A DNA stretch of 64,000 nt from JAGGSN01 sp965603725 (GTDB taxonomy: Bacteria > Zixibacteria > MSB-5A5 > UBA10806 > 4484-95): positions 15,227-79,226 of the forward strand of contig CBFDEC010000010.1 of the NCBI GenBank assembly GCA_965603725.1, in the 5' to 3' direction. How positions within the stretch are numbered: position 1 is the stretch's first letter; each line of letters opens with the position of its first letter. This document shows positions 52,897 through 61,794 of the stretch, in pieces. The translations under genes were made by a program, and so were the position numbers. The notes beneath the pieces were generated by a model, which saw only the letters and a program-made list of their open reading frames with translations, had not been told where the DNA came from and did no database searches.

Positions 52897-54246
52897 TTAA
52901 AACTCGGTCTTCCCTGAAAAGTTAAACCGTTTTATCATTATTGTTGGCGAGCTGCAGCAGCCGAAATCATCCCACCAGTTTGCCACAAGCCTTGTCTCTT
53001 TTGAGACTCCACCAACCCTTGAAAACGCCTTTGTGATCGATTCAGTAAACCTCAGATTTTTCACAGCGCCGACTATTTTACCATTTTTAATTTTGAATGT
53101 ACCATCCCGTGTCATTCCGGTCATCAACGCTTTAGGAGTATTCAGCAGGCCGTTGATATAATGGAACCTTGTTACAAGGATGCCGTCTTTCACCCCGGCA
53201 ATCAAAGAGGCTTTCGATTTTTTCCCGGGCGCTATAAATATATTACCGGCCATTGGTCCCTCGCCTGAACCCGGCATCAAAGCATGACCGGTCGAACGGG
53301 TTTTACCTTTGGCTGCATACAGAGAATCATAAACCGGGCTGTTAGCAATTCCTTTTTTAACAATATATACCTTTTTCTTAGCTACACCCTCAAAATCAAA
53401 CGGCGCTGCAAGCCCGGAAGAATCGGCGCCATCGTCATAGATGCTGATCTGGGTTCCCATCACTTTCTTGCCTATATTCCGGGACAGGAAACTGGTTTTC
53501 TCAAGGAACGGTTTGGCGCCAAATCCGATATAGGTCAGCCAGTTCATTATCTCGGCAATAGCTTCGGGTTCCAAGATCACATCATACTTCCCCGGTTCAA
53601 GATCAACCGGGTTTCTACTGTCGAGACATTTTTGGATAGCGGTTTTTGTAATAGATTCAAAAGGAATCTTAACTACCCTTCGAGACAGACCGGAGGCAAA
53701 TCCCGACGAGTTATCCGACATGGCAACCAGGTTAATACCGGCTGTAGTTAACGGCTGGTAGGCGGCGACGCCGTTAGAATTTATAACCGCCAGTTCCGAT
53801 GATGATGTCGAAAAGGCGCCAGCTACGGTCAGCTTAAATTTATCTGCTTCCCTGCATATCTTACGCACAACCTCGGCACGTTGACGCGGAGTATAGGCTA
53901 CTGTTGGTTCAAAAAATGTTTTGACTTTTTTATATTTACACGGCCTCGGAAAACCCTTGAAATCCGGGTTAGGCGGTTGATGTTTGACAATCATCAATGA
54001 GTTATTTAGAGTTCTGAGAAGATCATTTCTTTTAAAGGAATTGGTTGTAGCCACACCGACTCTGCCGTCAATCACCGTTCTGAAAAATATTGTAGCGTTC
54101 GATTCGGCAACATTCTGATGAATGTAAGAATTAGCATAACGCGTTAAACCGGAATAACTGCCGATAAAAATAGCCTCAGTCTGATCGGCCTCCGATTTTT
54201 GGATGATCGATCTTAATGTTGAAAAAATTCTGCTTTCACCTATCAT
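52897..54246 (-). CDS. tldE: TldE/PmbA-family protease subunit
   Basis: The 449-residue product has the two-lobed TldD/PmbA fold without the HExxxH metal motif of its partner, so it is the non-catalytic TldE (PmbA) type. Late motifs include GNIFIAPGKKSKASLI and GMTRDGTFKIKNGKIVGAVKNLRFTES. TldD and TldE form a heterodimeric metalloprotease that degrades unfolded peptides and matures peptide natural products. Its ATG overlaps the tldD stop (ATGA). Confidence 0.92.
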   Translation of the reverse strand: MIGESRIFSTLRSIIQKSEADQTEAIFIGSYSGLTRYANSYIHQNVAESNATIFFRTVIDGRVGVATTNSFKRNDLLRTLNNSLMIVKHQPPNPDFKGFPRPCKYKKVKTFFEPTVAYTPRQRAEVVRKICREADKFKLTVAGAFSTSSSELAVINSNGVAAYQPLTTAGINLVAMSDNSSGFASGLSRRVVKIPFESITKTAIQKCLDSRNPVDLEPGKYDVILEPEAIAEIMNWLTYIGFGAKPFLEKTSFLSRNIGKKVMGTQISIYDDGADSSGLAAPFDFEGVAKKKVYIVKKGIANSPVYDSLYAAKGKTRSTGHALMPGSGEGPMAGNIFIAPGKKSKASLIAGVKDGILVTRFHYINGLLNTPKALMTGMTRDGTFKIKNGKIVGAVKNLRFTESITKAFSRVGGVSKETRLVANWWDDFGCCSSPTIMIKRFNFSGKTEF

Positions 54247-55685
54247 TTACTCACCCCCACTGTGACATTGTTAAACCTTGCCGGCGATGTGCCATGAGCG
54301 ACATGGGCTGTCTGCTTCGGCTCTCCCTTGCCGCATGATGGTATCCCCCAGATATGCCAGTGTTTTTTATTGCAGATAGCATCACAATTGTTCCAGAATT
54401 CCGGAGTCATACCTGTATAGACCGGGTTTTTATACATCTGACCGATCTTGCCGCTTTTTATCTGCCAGGCGATCTCGGTTCCAAACTGGAAATTCAGTCT
54501 TTTGTCATCGATTGACCAGCTTTTATTCGTATCCAGCAATATTCCATCTTTGGTGTCGGCGATCAAATCGTCATATTCCCATTCCCCCGGTTCGAGGTTC
54601 AAATTAGTCATCCTTATAAGCGGGATACTGTTCCAGCCGTCGGCGCGCATACAGCCGTTAGATACTGATTTGATAACTGGAGCGGTTTCCCTCGAAGTAA
54701 GATATCCGACAATTATACCTTCCTTTATAACATGGGATCGACTGGCTTTAATTCCCTCGTCATCATAGCCGAATGAACCAAGCCCGCCTTCTGCTGTAGA
54801 ATCGATTACGATATTGACAATCGGCGAACCATACCTGAAACTGCCCAGCTTATCAAGTGTCATGAACGAACCGCCCGCTAACGAAATTTCTGTACCAAGC
54901 ACCCGATCGAGTTCGGCGGGATGTCCGCACGACTCGTGAACCTGCAAAGCCATTTGCGAACCGGTTATTATGACGGTGGTATCAGTCGCCGGGCAGTCTG
55001 GAGCTTTAAGTAAAGCGGCGGCCTCATCGGCAACCCGTTCGGCATTTTCCAGCAAGCCCATCTGCCTGATATACTCATAACCGGCACAGGCATAATCGCC
55101 GCGATGCGAGGCGGGATATGACCTTTTCTGCACCTCACCCCCGGCGACCGCAGTAGCCGTATAGCCTCCACCCGATTCTACTATTTCCTGCTCGATACAA
55201 GCGCCTTCTGTTGAACAAAAAATCTTTTTCGTCCGGAAGAAATTCATGTTGGCTTCGGCTAATTTGACCGCTTTATTGACGCGGAGTGTATCGGTTATCT
55301 TAAACAGCAGTTCCAGCTTCTCATCGACAGGCGTTAAAAACGGGTCTTCTTTGTATTTTGTGCAATAATTATCAATGTACGGTTTAACTTTCGCTAACTG
55401 AACTTCCACTTTTTTGGTTAAAGCGGAGGCTCTGGCGATTTTTACAGCAAGGTTGGCGGTTTTTATGAGGTCCTCATCCGCCAGACTGCTTGTGGCGGCA
55501 AAACCCCAGCAGCCGTCCACTATTACCCGTATGCCAATTCCCATATCATCGCTTTGCGAAATCGCCTCGACCGTCTGGCCCTTTACTGCAATCGACTGAT
55601 TGGTGTTGAAAACATACCGGGCATCGCCATAAGCTACCTTTTTAGTTTTCAAATGATGAATGATTTTTTTTAGCTTTTCTTTCAA
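54243..55685 (-). CDS. tldD: TldD metalloprotease subunit
   Basis: From the TTG at 55685 the product has 480 residues. It carries the zinc-binding motif HESCGH (HESCGHPAELDR), then VIDSTAEGGLGSFGYDDEG and the C-terminal NPVYTGMTPEFWNNCDAI, as in TldD. The TTG at 55700 is an alternative, but the -10 box at 55709-55714 would leave it leaderless, while 55685 has GGAGG eight bases upstream. It works with TldE encoded directly after it. The promoter is next to a miniature inverted-repeat element. Confidence 0.93.
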   Translation of the reverse strand: MKEKLKKIIHHLKTKKVAYGDARYVFNTNQSIAVKGQTVEAISQSDDMGIGIRVIVDGCWGFAATSSLADEDLIKTANLAVKIARASALTKKVEVQLAKVKPYIDNYCTKYKEDPFLTPVDEKLELLFKITDTLRVNKAVKLAEANMNFFRTKKIFCSTEGACIEQEIVESGGGYTATAVAGGEVQKRSYPASHRGDYACAGYEYIRQMGLLENAERVADEAAALLKAPDCPATDTTVIITGSQMALQVHESCGHPAELDRVLGTEISLAGGSFMTLDKLGSFRYGSPIVNIVIDSTAEGGLGSFGYDDEGIKASRSHVIKEGIIVGYLTSRETAPVIKSVSNGCMRADGWNSIPLIRMTNLNLEPGEWEYDDLIADTKDGILLDTNKSWSIDDKRLNFQFGTEIAWQIKSGKIGQMYKNPVYTGMTPEFWNNCDAICNKKHWHIWGIPSCGKGEPKQTAHVAHGTSPARFNNVTVGVSK

Positions 55686-55708
55686 TATCCCTACCTCCAA
55701 TTTAATAC

Positions 55709-55737
55709 AATTTATGACTAATAGATACGATTGTCAA
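55709..55737 (-). promoter_or_regulatory. Sigma-70 promoter of tldD-tldE
   Basis: On the minus strand TTGACA (55737-55732), a 17-base spacer and TAAATT (55714-55709) precede the tldD start. Copy B of the miniature element ends 15 bases upstream of the -35 box. Confidence 0.6.
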
Positions 55738-55740
55738 GCT

Positions 55741-55752
55741 GTCTTAGTTACC
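55741..55752. repeat. Target-site duplication of element B, left copy
   Basis: GTCTTAGTTACC is repeated exactly at 55994-56005, directly outside the two ends of the miniature element. Confidence 0.85.
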
Positions 55753-55993
55753 GGAGTTTCCCTAAAAATATTTTTCAAATAACAGATTTAATCAAAAAAG
55801 CTAACTTAATAGGGCAGGCCGTCAAGGTCCTGTGGACTTTCCAGCCTGCCAGCGGGACTGGAAAGTCCCGCCTGTTAACGTGGAAGTTTCCCCGATTTTT
55901 CTGAAAACCCTAATTTCCACTTCTTGAAAATGTTAACTTTATGAAATAAACTATATTATACAGAATTTAGTCAATTTTTCGGGGAAAGTCCTG
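55753..55993 (-). mobile_element. Miniature inverted-repeat element, copy B (241 bp)
   Basis: The element starts GGAGTTTCCC and ends GGGGAAAGTCCTG, so the ends are imperfect inverted repeats. It is bounded by a perfect 12-base duplication (55741-55752, 55994-56005). Its right 150 bases (55844-55993) are the exact reverse complement of 12058-12207 in copy A, while the left part differs by changes and a gap of about 35 bases in the family-H hairpin. No protein is encoded. Confidence 0.88.
55806..55878. repeat. Hairpin repeat, family H (inside element B)
   Basis: TTAATAGGGCAGGCCG, a GGACTTTCC segment, then GCGGGACTGGAAAGTCCCGC and CTGTTAA form the palindromic centre of the miniature element, related to 3446-3520, 12173-12286 and 24888-24945. 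Confidence 0.7.
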
Positions 55994-56005
55994 GTCTTAG
56001 TTACC
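55994..56005. repeat. Target-site duplication of element B, right copy
   Basis: GTCTTAGTTACC, identical to 55741-55752. Confidence 0.85.
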
Positions 56006-56116
56006 TATGAAATCATTTTCTTACAGATGACTGCTTAAAACTGTTAATTTTTATCCTTAAGTGATGGGGTGATATATGCGGCGGCTGAGCATAAACTTGC
56101 TGTGTTAGGATTTTTC

Positions 56117-56145
56117 TTGACATAAAGTGAATTCGATATTACATT
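56117..56145 (+). promoter_or_regulatory. Sigma-70 promoter of the sorting-domain protein gene
   Basis: TTGACA (56117-56122), a 17-base spacer and TACATT (56140-56145) put the start near 56153, which leaves a short leader containing GGGAGG before the ATG at 56176. Confidence 0.6.
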
Positions 56146-56175
56146 TTAGCTAAACAGATCAACCGGGAGGTGTAT

Positions 56176-57822
56176 ATGCGGATATTATCAGCGACCATAA
56201 TTATGGCTGTTATACTGGTATCCTCAGCTTTTTGTCAGGTTGATACTTTGATGCTGGTGGAGATTAACAGTATCGAAGTATCCGGCGAAATCACTCATCT
56301 TTATACCGAGAGCATACGCGACGATATTCAAGAAATATTCATATGTACACAGGATCATATATATGTCTATGACAGCCAGACCAACGAACTCATCTGGTCA
56401 AGAGGCGAGTTGATTAATCCTGAGGATTTATTGTTTGAGGACATCAACAACGACGGCTTTAAAGACCTCGCCTTCCGTGACAGTCTGAATATATTCCTTT
56501 ACGATGTTATCAACTCAGACCTTATCTGGACAAGCCCAGAGTTGGATAGTACCTATAAATGCTATACAATTGGTGACCGGAATGATGATGGCTGGATTGA
56601 TGTAGCGGTGGTTACTAAAGAGCTGTTTACAAGACCTGACGATTGGGAAAATTATGATACCGTCTGGGTTGATTTACTTGATGGCCCGAACTTTGATTTA
56701 CAAAATGAAATTATAGTTTTAATGCATAACTATTCAGAAAATTGGCCTGATCACCATGGCACTCATGGAGAAATACCTTCAAAAATAATAATTGAGAAAA
56801 TAACAAATATGAATCAGCTTCAGAGCGCCATATTTCTTTTCTCAACTATTCGTTGCCATTGGTATGGTATGGGGGGATCCTGGGGATCTGATGGTAACAT
56901 TTGGGTTTTCAATGGTTCTAATTTAGACACAAATTATATTGCTGAAACAGGTTATACTATTACATATATATTTGATAAATGTATTAACAACCAAAATGAT
57001 TCTACCTATTTATGTACGATTAATGGTATAGATAATGGAAGTCTGAGTGAAAGTTATTTTGCAAGATATATTAATTATTATACATGGAACTCTATGGTTA
57101 GTTATTGGCTTTGGAATGGTAATGATGAATTTCCAGGCGGGTATTTTGCAGGGGCTTTACTTGGTGATGTCAATGTCGATTTCCCGGGTATAGAGTTGTT
57201 CTATGCAGCGGATTTTCATTATTATTTATACAATATTCAAACCAGAAATTATATCTGGATAAATTCAGATGGTCCGTTCGAAGGTTCCTCTTCCAACATT
57301 TATAAAAATAATGACTTAAGCGAATACCCGCAAATATTAGCTCGAACTTTATCATATGGAGGTCCAATAGAATATGATTTAATTCAGAGCCTTGATGGTA
57401 ATGTTAGCGCCATATTGCCCAATCCTGGTTTTATAATCTCCCACGTCTCCGACCTCAATTCCGACGGCAACGATGAACTTCTCTCAATACAGGGAAACGA
57501 ATTGCACATCTATCATCTCGATTACTTTGTCGATGTTGACCAACCCGAAACTCTCCCCTATCATACATTCATTCAGCCAAACTATCCTAATCCCTTCAAT
57601 AACTCCACCACCCTCGAATATGGCCTCAAGAAGGACGAGCGTGTTGTAATCGAAATCTACGACCTCCTTGGCCGCAAAGTAGAAACGCTTGTGGATGCCT
57701 ATCAGCCTGCCGGAATGCACAGTGTAATCTGGAATGCCGCTCACATATCAACCGGAATATATTTCTATAAAATAAACGCCGGCGATTTTTCAAAAACCAG
57801 AAAGATGCTGTTACTGAGATAG
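56176..57822 (+). CDS. Secreted propeller-like protein with T9SS-type C-terminal sorting domain
   Basis: From the ATG at 56176 (GGGAGG at 56165-56170) the product is 548 residues. A signal peptide ending SSAFCQ is followed by FG-GAP-like strands (LLFEDINNDGFKDLAF, CYTIGDRNDDGWIDVAVV, HVSDLNSDGNDELLSI). The C-terminal domain starts QPNYPNPFNNSTTLEYGL and contains IYDLLGRKVETL, STGIYFYKI and the basic end RKMLLLR. That is the classic YPNPFN-type sorting domain for type IX-like secretion. No enzyme motif is present. A GTG at 56170 would add two residues. Confidence 0.87.
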   Translation: MRILSATIIMAVILVSSAFCQVDTLMLVEINSIEVSGEITHLYTESIRDDIQEIFICTQDHIYVYDSQTNELIWSRGELINPEDLLFEDINNDGFKDLAFRDSLNIFLYDVINSDLIWTSPELDSTYKCYTIGDRNDDGWIDVAVVTKELFTRPDDWENYDTVWVDLLDGPNFDLQNEIIVLMHNYSENWPDHHGTHGEIPSKIIIEKITNMNQLQSAIFLFSTIRCHWYGMGGSWGSDGNIWVFNGSNLDTNYIAETGYTITYIFDKCINNQNDSTYLCTINGIDNGSLSESYFARYINYYTWNSMVSYWLWNGNDEFPGGYFAGALLGDVNVDFPGIELFYAADFHYYLYNIQTRNYIWINSDGPFEGSSSNIYKNNDLSEYPQILARTLSYGGPIEYDLIQSLDGNVSAILPNPGFIISHVSDLNSDGNDELLSIQGNELHIYHLDYFVDVDQPETLPYHTFIQPNYPNPFNNSTTLEYGLKKDERVVIEIYDLLGRKVETLVDAYQPAGMHSVIWNAAHISTGIYFYKINAGDFSKTRKMLLLR

Positions 57823-57832
57823 ATACTTTCCT

Positions 57833-57860
57833 GTGGTTGGCGTATGTCCTCATGCGCCAA
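57833..57860 (+). repeat. 28-nt hairpin repeat, family G (copy 4)
   Basis: The arms are GGCGTATG and CATGCGCC with a TCCT loop, after GTGGTT. It starts 11 bases after the stop of the sorting-domain gene. Confidence 0.75.
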
Positions 57861-57892
57861 CTAACTTTGCCATTGCCAAAAAACTTTTCATG

Positions 57893-57966
57893 CGGTATTG
57901 AGAATCCCTTCCCGATACATTAAACTGGCAGGAAAGTCTATACAGTTCGTATGAGGTTCCTGCCAG
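57893..57966 (+). repeat. Degenerate repeat fragment with GGCAGGAAAG
   Basis: ATCCCTTCCCGATA and GGCAGGAAAGTCTATACAG resemble the segment at 2243-2301. A further GAGGTTCCTGCCAGC closes it by pairing with GGCAGGAA. Confidence 0.5.
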
Positions 57967-58059
57967 CGCAAGGAATAATTGCCCAACTTAAATATCACTT
58001 GTATATTTTATAAAAATTCACCAAAATAAAGCATTGAATTTAAGGCGAGGAGGTGAATT

Positions 58060-58743
58060 ATGAGACCGATAGAAATAATCGTTGATCGTCAGATTAAAAG
58101 ATGGGAACTCGAAAAAAGGCTCCCGAAAGAGACTGAAGAAACGCCTGCAAAGCCCGGTCCGATTATAACGATATCCCGTCAACGCGGGTCGACAGGCAGT
58201 ATTGTAGCCGAAAAACTGGCCGAACTAACCGGATTCTCTATCATAAATCGTGAAATCATCGATCAGATAAGTCGCGAAATCGGCGCCCAGAAACGTCTGA
58301 TTGAATCGCTGGATGAGTCGGTCCGTTCGAATTTCGAGCTCTGGGTGGATGGCCTATTTCGCGGGCGTATAGTCGACAGTTCCGATTATATCCAGAAACT
58401 TGTTAAAATTATCGGTGCGATTACTCATCACGGAAAAGCGATTATAGTCGGCCGCGGCGCTAATTTCATAGTCGGGGCTAAATCAGGATTTCATGTCAGG
58501 ATTATCGCCGATTACGAGTTTCGCATTAAATCGCTGATGGACAGCCGGGGATATTCCCGGGAACAGGCAAAAGAAGATATTGAGAAAACCGATCAGCAGC
58601 GGAAAAAATTTGTCAAGAATAATTTCAACAGAGATATCAATGATCCAGCCGCCTATGATTTGATTATAAACAGCGCCTATCTCGATATCGATAAGATGAC
58701 CGGCATAATTCTGAATTCTTATCCGCAGAAGAATTATATGTAG
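58060..58743 (+). CDS. Cytidylate-kinase-like family protein
   Basis: The 227-residue product has an N-terminal ISRQRGSTGSIVAEKLAELT (about 38-57), in place of a normal Walker A loop (ISRQxGSxG of the Cytidylate_kin2 family), the lid-like FRIKSLMDSRGYSREQAKE and the FVKNNFNRDINDPAAYDLII motif (about 190-209). This group is P-loop kinase-like. Members are thought to bind nucleoside phosphates, but their substrate is not proven. AGGAGG precedes the ATG. Family-G hairpins stand on both sides of the gene in opposite orientation. Confidence 0.85.
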   Translation: MRPIEIIVDRQIKRWELEKRLPKETEETPAKPGPIITISRQRGSTGSIVAEKLAELTGFSIINREIIDQISREIGAQKRLIESLDESVRSNFELWVDGLFRGRIVDSSDYIQKLVKIIGAITHHGKAIIVGRGANFIVGAKSGFHVRIIADYEFRIKSLMDSRGYSREQAKEDIEKTDQQRKKFVKNNFNRDINDPAAYDLIINSAYLDIDKMTGIILNSYPQKNYM

Positions 58744-58757
58744 TATCGTTAGGCTTG

Positions 58758-58785
58758 TTGGTGCATGAGGACATACACCAACCAC
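58758..58785 (-). repeat. 28-nt hairpin repeat, family G (copy 5)
   Basis: On the minus strand the arms are GGTGTATG and CATGCACC with a TCCT loop. It differs from copy 4 at two positions only, and these pair with each other in the stem (C-G changed to T-A), which argues for a conserved hairpin. Confidence 0.75.
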
Positions 58786-58901
58786 GCAATTCATATCCGC
58801 AACAATGTTGTTTACAGCCTGATTGCCAAGACCACCAGGGTCTTGACCCTGCATTGGATCAGCGTAGCAACGCCCTCTTTATCTCCATATATATTACATT
58901 G

Positions 58902-59873
58902 TTACAGCTTTAACTTAAAGAACCCGTTTAAGCCTGAAAAGCCGGCTTTCAGACCTGCCAGTTTCAAGCCATTGCGGCAGGCATCTAAAAGATTCCTGTG
59001 CTTTAGATAACTTATAATGAATCCAGCGGCAAAGCTGTCGCCGCAGCCGGTTGGGTCGACAACCTTTCTCACCGGGTAAGCCGGCAATATATCCACTTTC
59101 AAACGAGACCGAGCCCTTGAGATTACCACCACGCCTTCCTCCTCTCGTGTGATAATCACTATTTTGGGACCGTTGTCAAAAATCTTTTTAGCGAAGAAAG
59201 CAACTGAATCAAGCTCATCTATCATGTTGGGAAAAATCGATTTCAGCTCATAGCTGTTCATCTGGACAATATCGGCCTGGGAAGTATATTCGCGCCAGTG
59301 GGGGTGATACCTAAAGCGACGTTTAACTCTACGCCCCGGTCTGCCTGTCTTATCACAGCCAAGAGACAGACTGTGATAATCTAAATAAATCAGCGGTTTG
59401 AAATTCTTCTTAAGCCATTTTAAATATCGCGGTGGGAATTCATCTCCCCCAATATAATTAACAAGCGCTAAATCAAGTTTCTTACACGTTGAAAATAACC
59501 TGGGAGTTATCATCGGCAAATTGCCAATATTGACCTCTACTCGATTACCATTACAACTGTAAATAAGCTCATGGGTTTTATTTTTCCGAGGGATTTTATT
59601 AACATAAGAAAAATCTATTGCTGGAAAACGGCTGAAAAAAGTTTTTGCTTTATCATAAAGGTCATAGCCAACGTTACAGACAGGCAAAACCTTTATCGAG
59701 GAGCCGGCAACTGCCCCGAGCGTTGCAAGGTTATAGGCTATGCCTCCAAGGGCTTCCGTTGTATTTCCCGCTGGATTTATAATCCTGTCCCATACCAGGT
59801 GGCCGATAATGGCAACAGTTGGTATGCTTTTGCTGGAAACCTGTTTTTCAATAATACTCATAATTCTATGCAT
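58902..59873 (-). CDS. PfkB-family carbohydrate/nucleoside kinase
   Basis: The 323-residue product (ATG 59873; a later ATG at 59861 and a TTG at 59876 are also possible) has the PfkB fold: IPTVAIIGHLVWDRI near the N-terminus, ALGGIAYNLATLGAV, and the C-terminal signature DPTGCGDSFAAGFIISYL (about 263-280) with the catalytic Asp in GCGD. It phosphorylates a sugar or nucleoside. The substrate cannot be set from sequence. No ribosome site is clear. It follows a terminator and should have its own promoter. Confidence 0.88.
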   Translation of the reverse strand: MHRIMSIIEKQVSSKSIPTVAIIGHLVWDRIINPAGNTTEALGGIAYNLATLGAVAGSSIKVLPVCNVGYDLYDKAKTFFSRFPAIDFSYVNKIPRKNKTHELIYSCNGNRVEVNIGNLPMITPRLFSTCKKLDLALVNYIGGDEFPPRYLKWLKKNFKPLIYLDYHSLSLGCDKTGRPGRRVKRRFRYHPHWREYTSQADIVQMNSYELKSIFPNMIDELDSVAFFAKKIFDNGPKIVIITREEEGVVVISRARSRLKVDILPAYPVRKVVDPTGCGDSFAAGFIISYLKHRNLLDACRNGLKLAGLKAGFSGLNGFFKLKL

Positions 59874-59884
59874 CAAATACGAGC

Positions 59885-59911
59885 AAAAAAAAAGCCCGCC
59901 AATGGCGGGCT
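59885..59911 (-). terminator. Intrinsic terminator of the secreted-protein/PorV operon
   Basis: On the minus strand AGCCCGCC/GGCGGGCT form an 8-bp stem with a three-base loop, followed by nine T residues. It stands 17 bases after the stop at 59928. Confidence 0.9.
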
Positions 59912-59927
59912 ATGATTTTGCAGATCG

Positions 59928-61778
59928 TTAATCCTCGGTTAAAAACCAGCTCAGCATATCAGTAAATACAGTCTGCACATCGCCATTCGAATTATCCATC
60001 ATGTACAACGGGAAACTGAAATATGACGTTTTAAAAAGCCCATGCTCAGGCTCAAATCTGAGAGCGACGGGTTTATACTGAAAATCTGTCATCGTATCAG
60101 GTTGGGCGGCTTCATAAGTAAATAATGTCCTTGAACGGGCAGTATTCCTGACAAAGGCTTCAACTTTATTCAGACCATTTTGCAGCAACTGGACAGTTTG
60201 CGCTGAATCGGTCGGTAAGTCTTCATACCCGGTATAAACAGAAGTCGCTTGGATGAATTCCACCTTTGTGAAAATGCCTTCATCCTCATCAAAACCATCA
60301 AAGTCCATTTCTGCATAAAACGCAGAACTCAAGTCGAAGAAGTCAACTGCCAGCGATGCGGGCTCAAAATCATAATGACCTGAATTGTTCCCCACTTGCG
60401 TCATAAAACTCTGTCTGCCAATCACCCATGCTTTCCCTCCTACAGAGAGGTAATCTTCTAAAACATTAACCAGAGGATCGCTTATTGCAGAACCCAAATC
60501 TATACCCAGGTAATCCATATCATCGATGATAACCATCTTGTGAGTTGACAGAACCGACATAGGCGGTATATCTACAGCGGCGTTACTACCTCCAATGGCA
60601 GAATCACCATAAATTGTGTAGGTGTAATTATTTTCCGCAGAATCAATCATCTGGCTGTAAAAACCCATAACCAAAGTCGGGAAATTCAGCGTATCATCTC
60701 CGACTATAACATCCTCATACGGCCATCCACCCTGGCTTCCGATTCCGCTTCTGTACTGAGTTGCTCGGATTATAAGAACGTCGTTGGTTAAATCGGGATT
60801 TGTAATGAACTCGGGCACTATACAAATAAACGTACCCCAGGCTACAGTCGGATCGGGAACATTGGCATCATCCCTGACCCTGACGCTGAATAAATACACT
60901 CCTGTAGGTAAGGCAGTAGCTGTTTCGCCTTTACTCCAAACCCAGGGATCATCACAACTTGCAGCATCAGCCCCATAAACAAATCCATAATCATTGCTGC
61001 CACAGGACATAAAATAGATACTGTCCTCTGAAACATCATCGATCGAAAACAGGATAGTGTCGTTATCAGCGTCGTAATACGCCGTATCGTAAGGGCCATA
61101 GAGCTTCCATTCATACTGGAAATCGGGCGGACCTTCAGGGAAATCGAGCGTATCCTGTCCCTCCCATGAAATTGAAAATCCGCTCCAGAGTTCGGTGGTA
61201 TCGGGCAAACTCCATACAGGCTCGGTGTATATATATTCCTCGTCGCCTATAGTTTCAATATAGTTGCCCGGGAGCAATCCAAGTATGGTTTGGGGGATAT
61301 GGTTTGCCCTGAATAAATTAAAGTAAATTATCTCTGAAAAATCACCGGCATCATCCTGGCATCTTATAAAAATATATTGCCGGAGTATCTCCGTTGTATC
61401 CTCAGAGGCAAAGAGCTGCACCGTGCATGATGATGAATCGGTCATGATCCATTCATCCAAACTTATCAGAGTAGTGTCAGTAAGAACAAAGTCAGCATAA
61501 TAGGCAACTGAATCATCATCTGGCGCTCCGGGAATACTGTCAGCCAAAACAACCTTATAATAATAAGCGATAATAAGGCCGTCAGAGTCGATGCCATACC
61601 ACGAAACGACAGCGCTTGAGGAAAAGGTGGAATCTTCCCACGGAATATTGGAGAAAGAGATTATTGGCAGTTCATTTTCAACCAGTATGCCTTTGAGCGA
61701 TTCAGGCGCGCAATTAAAGATAAGCGCTGAAACAGATAATAAAACTATTCCCAACGCTAATATTATTCTATTTCCCAT
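59928..61778 (-). CDS. Secreted protein of unknown function (operon with PorV-like barrel)
   Basis: From the ATG at 61778, which has AAAGGAGG upstream, the product is 616 residues. The longer start at 61835 is not supported. The N-terminus is a signal sequence (RIILALGIVLLSVSALIFNC); the Cys at about 22 follows Asn rather than Gly/Ala, so lipoprotein status is uncertain. Beta-rich, Ig-like regions follow (WYGIDSDGLIIAYYYKVVL, SGFSISWEGQDTLDFPEGPP, GVYLFSVRVRDDANVPDPT), and a possible alpha/beta domain (THKMVIIDDMDYLGIDLG) is near residue 420. The gene follows a PorV-like barrel gene and ends at a strong terminator. Function unknown. Confidence 0.8.
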   Translation of the reverse strand: MGNRIILALGIVLLSVSALIFNCAPESLKGILVENELPIISFSNIPWEDSTFSSSAVVSWYGIDSDGLIIAYYYKVVLADSIPGAPDDDSVAYYADFVLTDTTLISLDEWIMTDSSSCTVQLFASEDTTEILRQYIFIRCQDDAGDFSEIIYFNLFRANHIPQTILGLLPGNYIETIGDEEYIYTEPVWSLPDTTELWSGFSISWEGQDTLDFPEGPPDFQYEWKLYGPYDTAYYDADNDTILFSIDDVSEDSIYFMSCGSNDYGFVYGADAASCDDPWVWSKGETATALPTGVYLFSVRVRDDANVPDPTVAWGTFICIVPEFITNPDLTNDVLIIRATQYRSGIGSQGGWPYEDVIVGDDTLNFPTLVMGFYSQMIDSAENNYTYTIYGDSAIGGSNAAVDIPPMSVLSTHKMVIIDDMDYLGIDLGSAISDPLVNVLEDYLSVGGKAWVIGRQSFMTQVGNNSGHYDFEPASLAVDFFDLSSAFYAEMDFDGFDEDEGIFTKVEFIQATSVYTGYEDLPTDSAQTVQLLQNGLNKVEAFVRNTARSRTLFTYEAAQPDTMTDFQYKPVALRFEPEHGLFKTSYFSFPLYMMDNSNGDVQTVFTDMLSWFLTED

Positions 61779-61794
61779 AATTCCTCCTTTATCC

